Assembly (NCBI GenBank): GCA_041694215.1
Contig: JASMTO010000208.1
Location: forward strand, 1 to 5,808
Direction of reading: 5' to 3'
From: Flexistipes sp041694215
Lineage (GTDB): Bacteria > Chrysiogenota > Deferribacteres > Deferribacterales > Flexistipitaceae
DNA length: 5,808 nucleotides
Shown here: one piece after another, positions 4,826 to 5,808 of the stretch
Numbering within the stretch: position 1 is the first letter of the stretch
How the letters are laid out: each line of letters opens with the position of its first letter
Notes under the pieces: generated by a model
The model's input: the letters and a program-made list of their open reading frames with translations, nothing else
Told to the model about the DNA's origin: nothing
Database searches by the model: none
Made by a program: the position numbers and the translations under genes

Positions 4826-5808
4826 ATGAGAAGGTTTTTGTCGATTTTAATAGTTTGCTTTATGTTTATTCCGGTATATGGCTTTGCCGTACCGGGTGGT
4901 GGTAACAGTGGGGCTCAATTACCCCTGGTTGGAGTGGAGGAAGTAGGGCTTGTGGCCTCAAATCCTCCGGAGAAATACATTGGCCATATAGAATCGATGG
5001 AGTCTATTGATCTCAGAGCGCGAGTGGAAGGATATCTGGAAAAGATCAATTTCAAGGAAGGTTCTTTTGTAAAAAAAGGGCAAATCCTCTATGTTATAGA
5101 ACAAGCACCTTATAAAGCAAGAGTTGCTGCAGCTAAAGCTCAGGTGATGCAGGCAGAGGCTGATTTTTTCAAAGCGAAGACGCGTCTTGAGCGCCTCCGT
5201 TCTGCCCAGCCGGAGAGTGTGCCCAAGACTGATCTGGATGATGCTGTTGCTGCTCAGGATTTGGCTAGAGGTAGATTGGATGAGGCTAAGGCTAACCTGG
5301 AGTTGGCAGAGATTAACCTGAGTTATACAACAGTAGAAGCTCCGATAACCGGCCGAATTGGTAAGAGTCTTTATAAGGTGGGAGATTTGGTGGGGCCTTC
5401 GTCCCAACCGATGGCAGAAATTGTAAGGATGGATCCTATTAGAGTGGTTTTTTCGATAAGCGAAAATCAGGGAGAGTTAATAATGAACGCTATGAAAGAT
5501 GCAGAAAAAGGGAATTCGCCATCCATTTTGTCTGTTAGTTTAGAGTTTCCAGGTGGGCACACCTACCCCCGGAAGGGAGAAATCGATTTCGTAAACAACC
5601 GGGTGGATCCGGATACTGGGACTATTGCTATCTGGGCAAGGTTTGATAATCCGGAGGGTCGTCTTGTGCCGGGGGAATATGTGAGAGTTTTTCTGGAAGA
5701 GGCGAAACAAGAGAAGGCACCAGGGGTTGCACAGATAGCAGTACAAAGGGACAACGAAGGGGCATTTGTTTATATAGTTGATGAAGAAAACAAGGTTGAG
5801 CAACGCCG
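4826..5808 (+). CDS. RND-type efflux pump periplasmic adaptor (HlyD/AcrA-like membrane fusion protein), 3' truncated
   Basis: The frame is open from ATG 4826 to the window end, giving 327 codons with no stop; the family is usually 350-400 aa, so little is missing. Adaptors of this kind bridge an inner-membrane pump and an outer-membrane channel. Residues 1-21 form a signal peptide (basic MRR, hydrophobic core, GFA before the likely cut). There is no lipobox, so it is not a typical lipoprotein. The first lipoyl half is about 56-96 (ARVEGYLEKINFKEGSFVKK, then IEQAPYKA). An alpha-helical hairpin follows at about 97-166, rich in Ala, Glu, Leu and Lys. The second lipoyl half is about 167-202 (TTVEAPITGRIGKSLYKVGD). 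A beta-barrel domain from about 205 includes VDPDTGTIAIWARFDNPEGR (260-279) and LVPGEYVRVFL (280-290). GAGGTG (4812-4817) lies eight bases before the ATG. The 42-base gap after the TetR gene suggests co-transcription; an inner-membrane RND transporter is expected next. Confidence 0.93.
   Translation, partial: MRRFLSILIVCFMFIPVYGFAVPGGGNSGAQLPLVGVEEVGLVASNPPEKYIGHIESMESIDLRARVEGYLEKINFKEGSFVKKGQILYVIEQAPYKARVAAAKAQVMQAEADFFKAKTRLERLRSAQPESVPKTDLDDAVAAQDLARGRLDEAKANLELAEINLSYTTVEAPITGRIGKSLYKVGDLVGPSSQPMAEIVRMDPIRVVFSISENQGELIMNAMKDAEKGNSPSILSVSLEFPGGHTYPRKGEIDFVNNRVDPDTGTIAIWARFDNPEGRLVPGEYVRVFLEEAKQEKAPGVAQIAVQRDNEGAFVYIVDEENKVEQR

Noticed and set aside
4958..5407. Open frame of 149 codons on the - strand inside the efflux adaptor gene
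   Set aside because: The + strand frame here has a clear adaptor domain order and signal peptide. The antisense product is low-complexity Ser/Leu/Cys-rich and resembles no family.
1..5808. CRISPR array, tRNA, rRNA or transposase
   Set aside because: I saw no regularly spaced direct repeats, no cloverleaf-like sequences and no transposase reading frame on either strand.

Overview
The window is a moderately AT-rich stretch of bacterial chromosome in which every recognisable gene lies on the + strand. Clear Shine-Dalgarno sites, a complete diaminopimelate (DAP) gene trio, a nickel-hydrogenase maturation protease and an envelope efflux adaptor with a signal peptide together suggest a Gram-negative, probably anaerobic or hydrogen-metabolising bacterium. 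A Deferribacterota-like or deltaproteobacterial-like host would fit, but that is a weak inference because no marker gene settles taxonomy.

Layout. (1) Positions 1-268 hold the C-terminal part of a HybD/HyaD-type [NiFe]-hydrogenase maturation endopeptidase; its start is outside the window. (2) Positions 320-2849 hold a tight dapF-dapA-dapB cluster with 15-16 nt gaps and a good ribosome binding site before each gene. It supplies three steps of meso-DAP/lysine synthesis: condensation, reduction and final epimerisation. (3) Positions 2850-3105 are non-coding and contain a structured palindromic element that looks like a dispersed intergenic repeat, a weak terminator-like hairpin with a T tract, and a possible promoter. 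(4) Positions 3106-4095 encode an aldo/keto reductase very like the Bacillus YhdN/GSP69 (AKR11B) group. (5) Positions 4096-4207 carry a palindrome and a consensus -35 box, followed by a TetR-family regulator (4208-4783). (6) From 4826 to the window end an open frame without a stop encodes the periplasmic adaptor (membrane fusion protein) of an RND-type efflux pump, with a signal peptide. The pump gene is expected just downstream of the window.

Functionally there are three unrelated blocks: hydrogenase maturation, then DAP/lysine biosynthesis, then a stress-type oxidoreductase followed by a regulator-plus-efflux operon. I did not find a convincing novel system. The points most worth a second look are the structured intergenic repeat after dapB, the palindrome-plus-promoter in front of the TetR gene, and the cysteine-rich TetR regulator.
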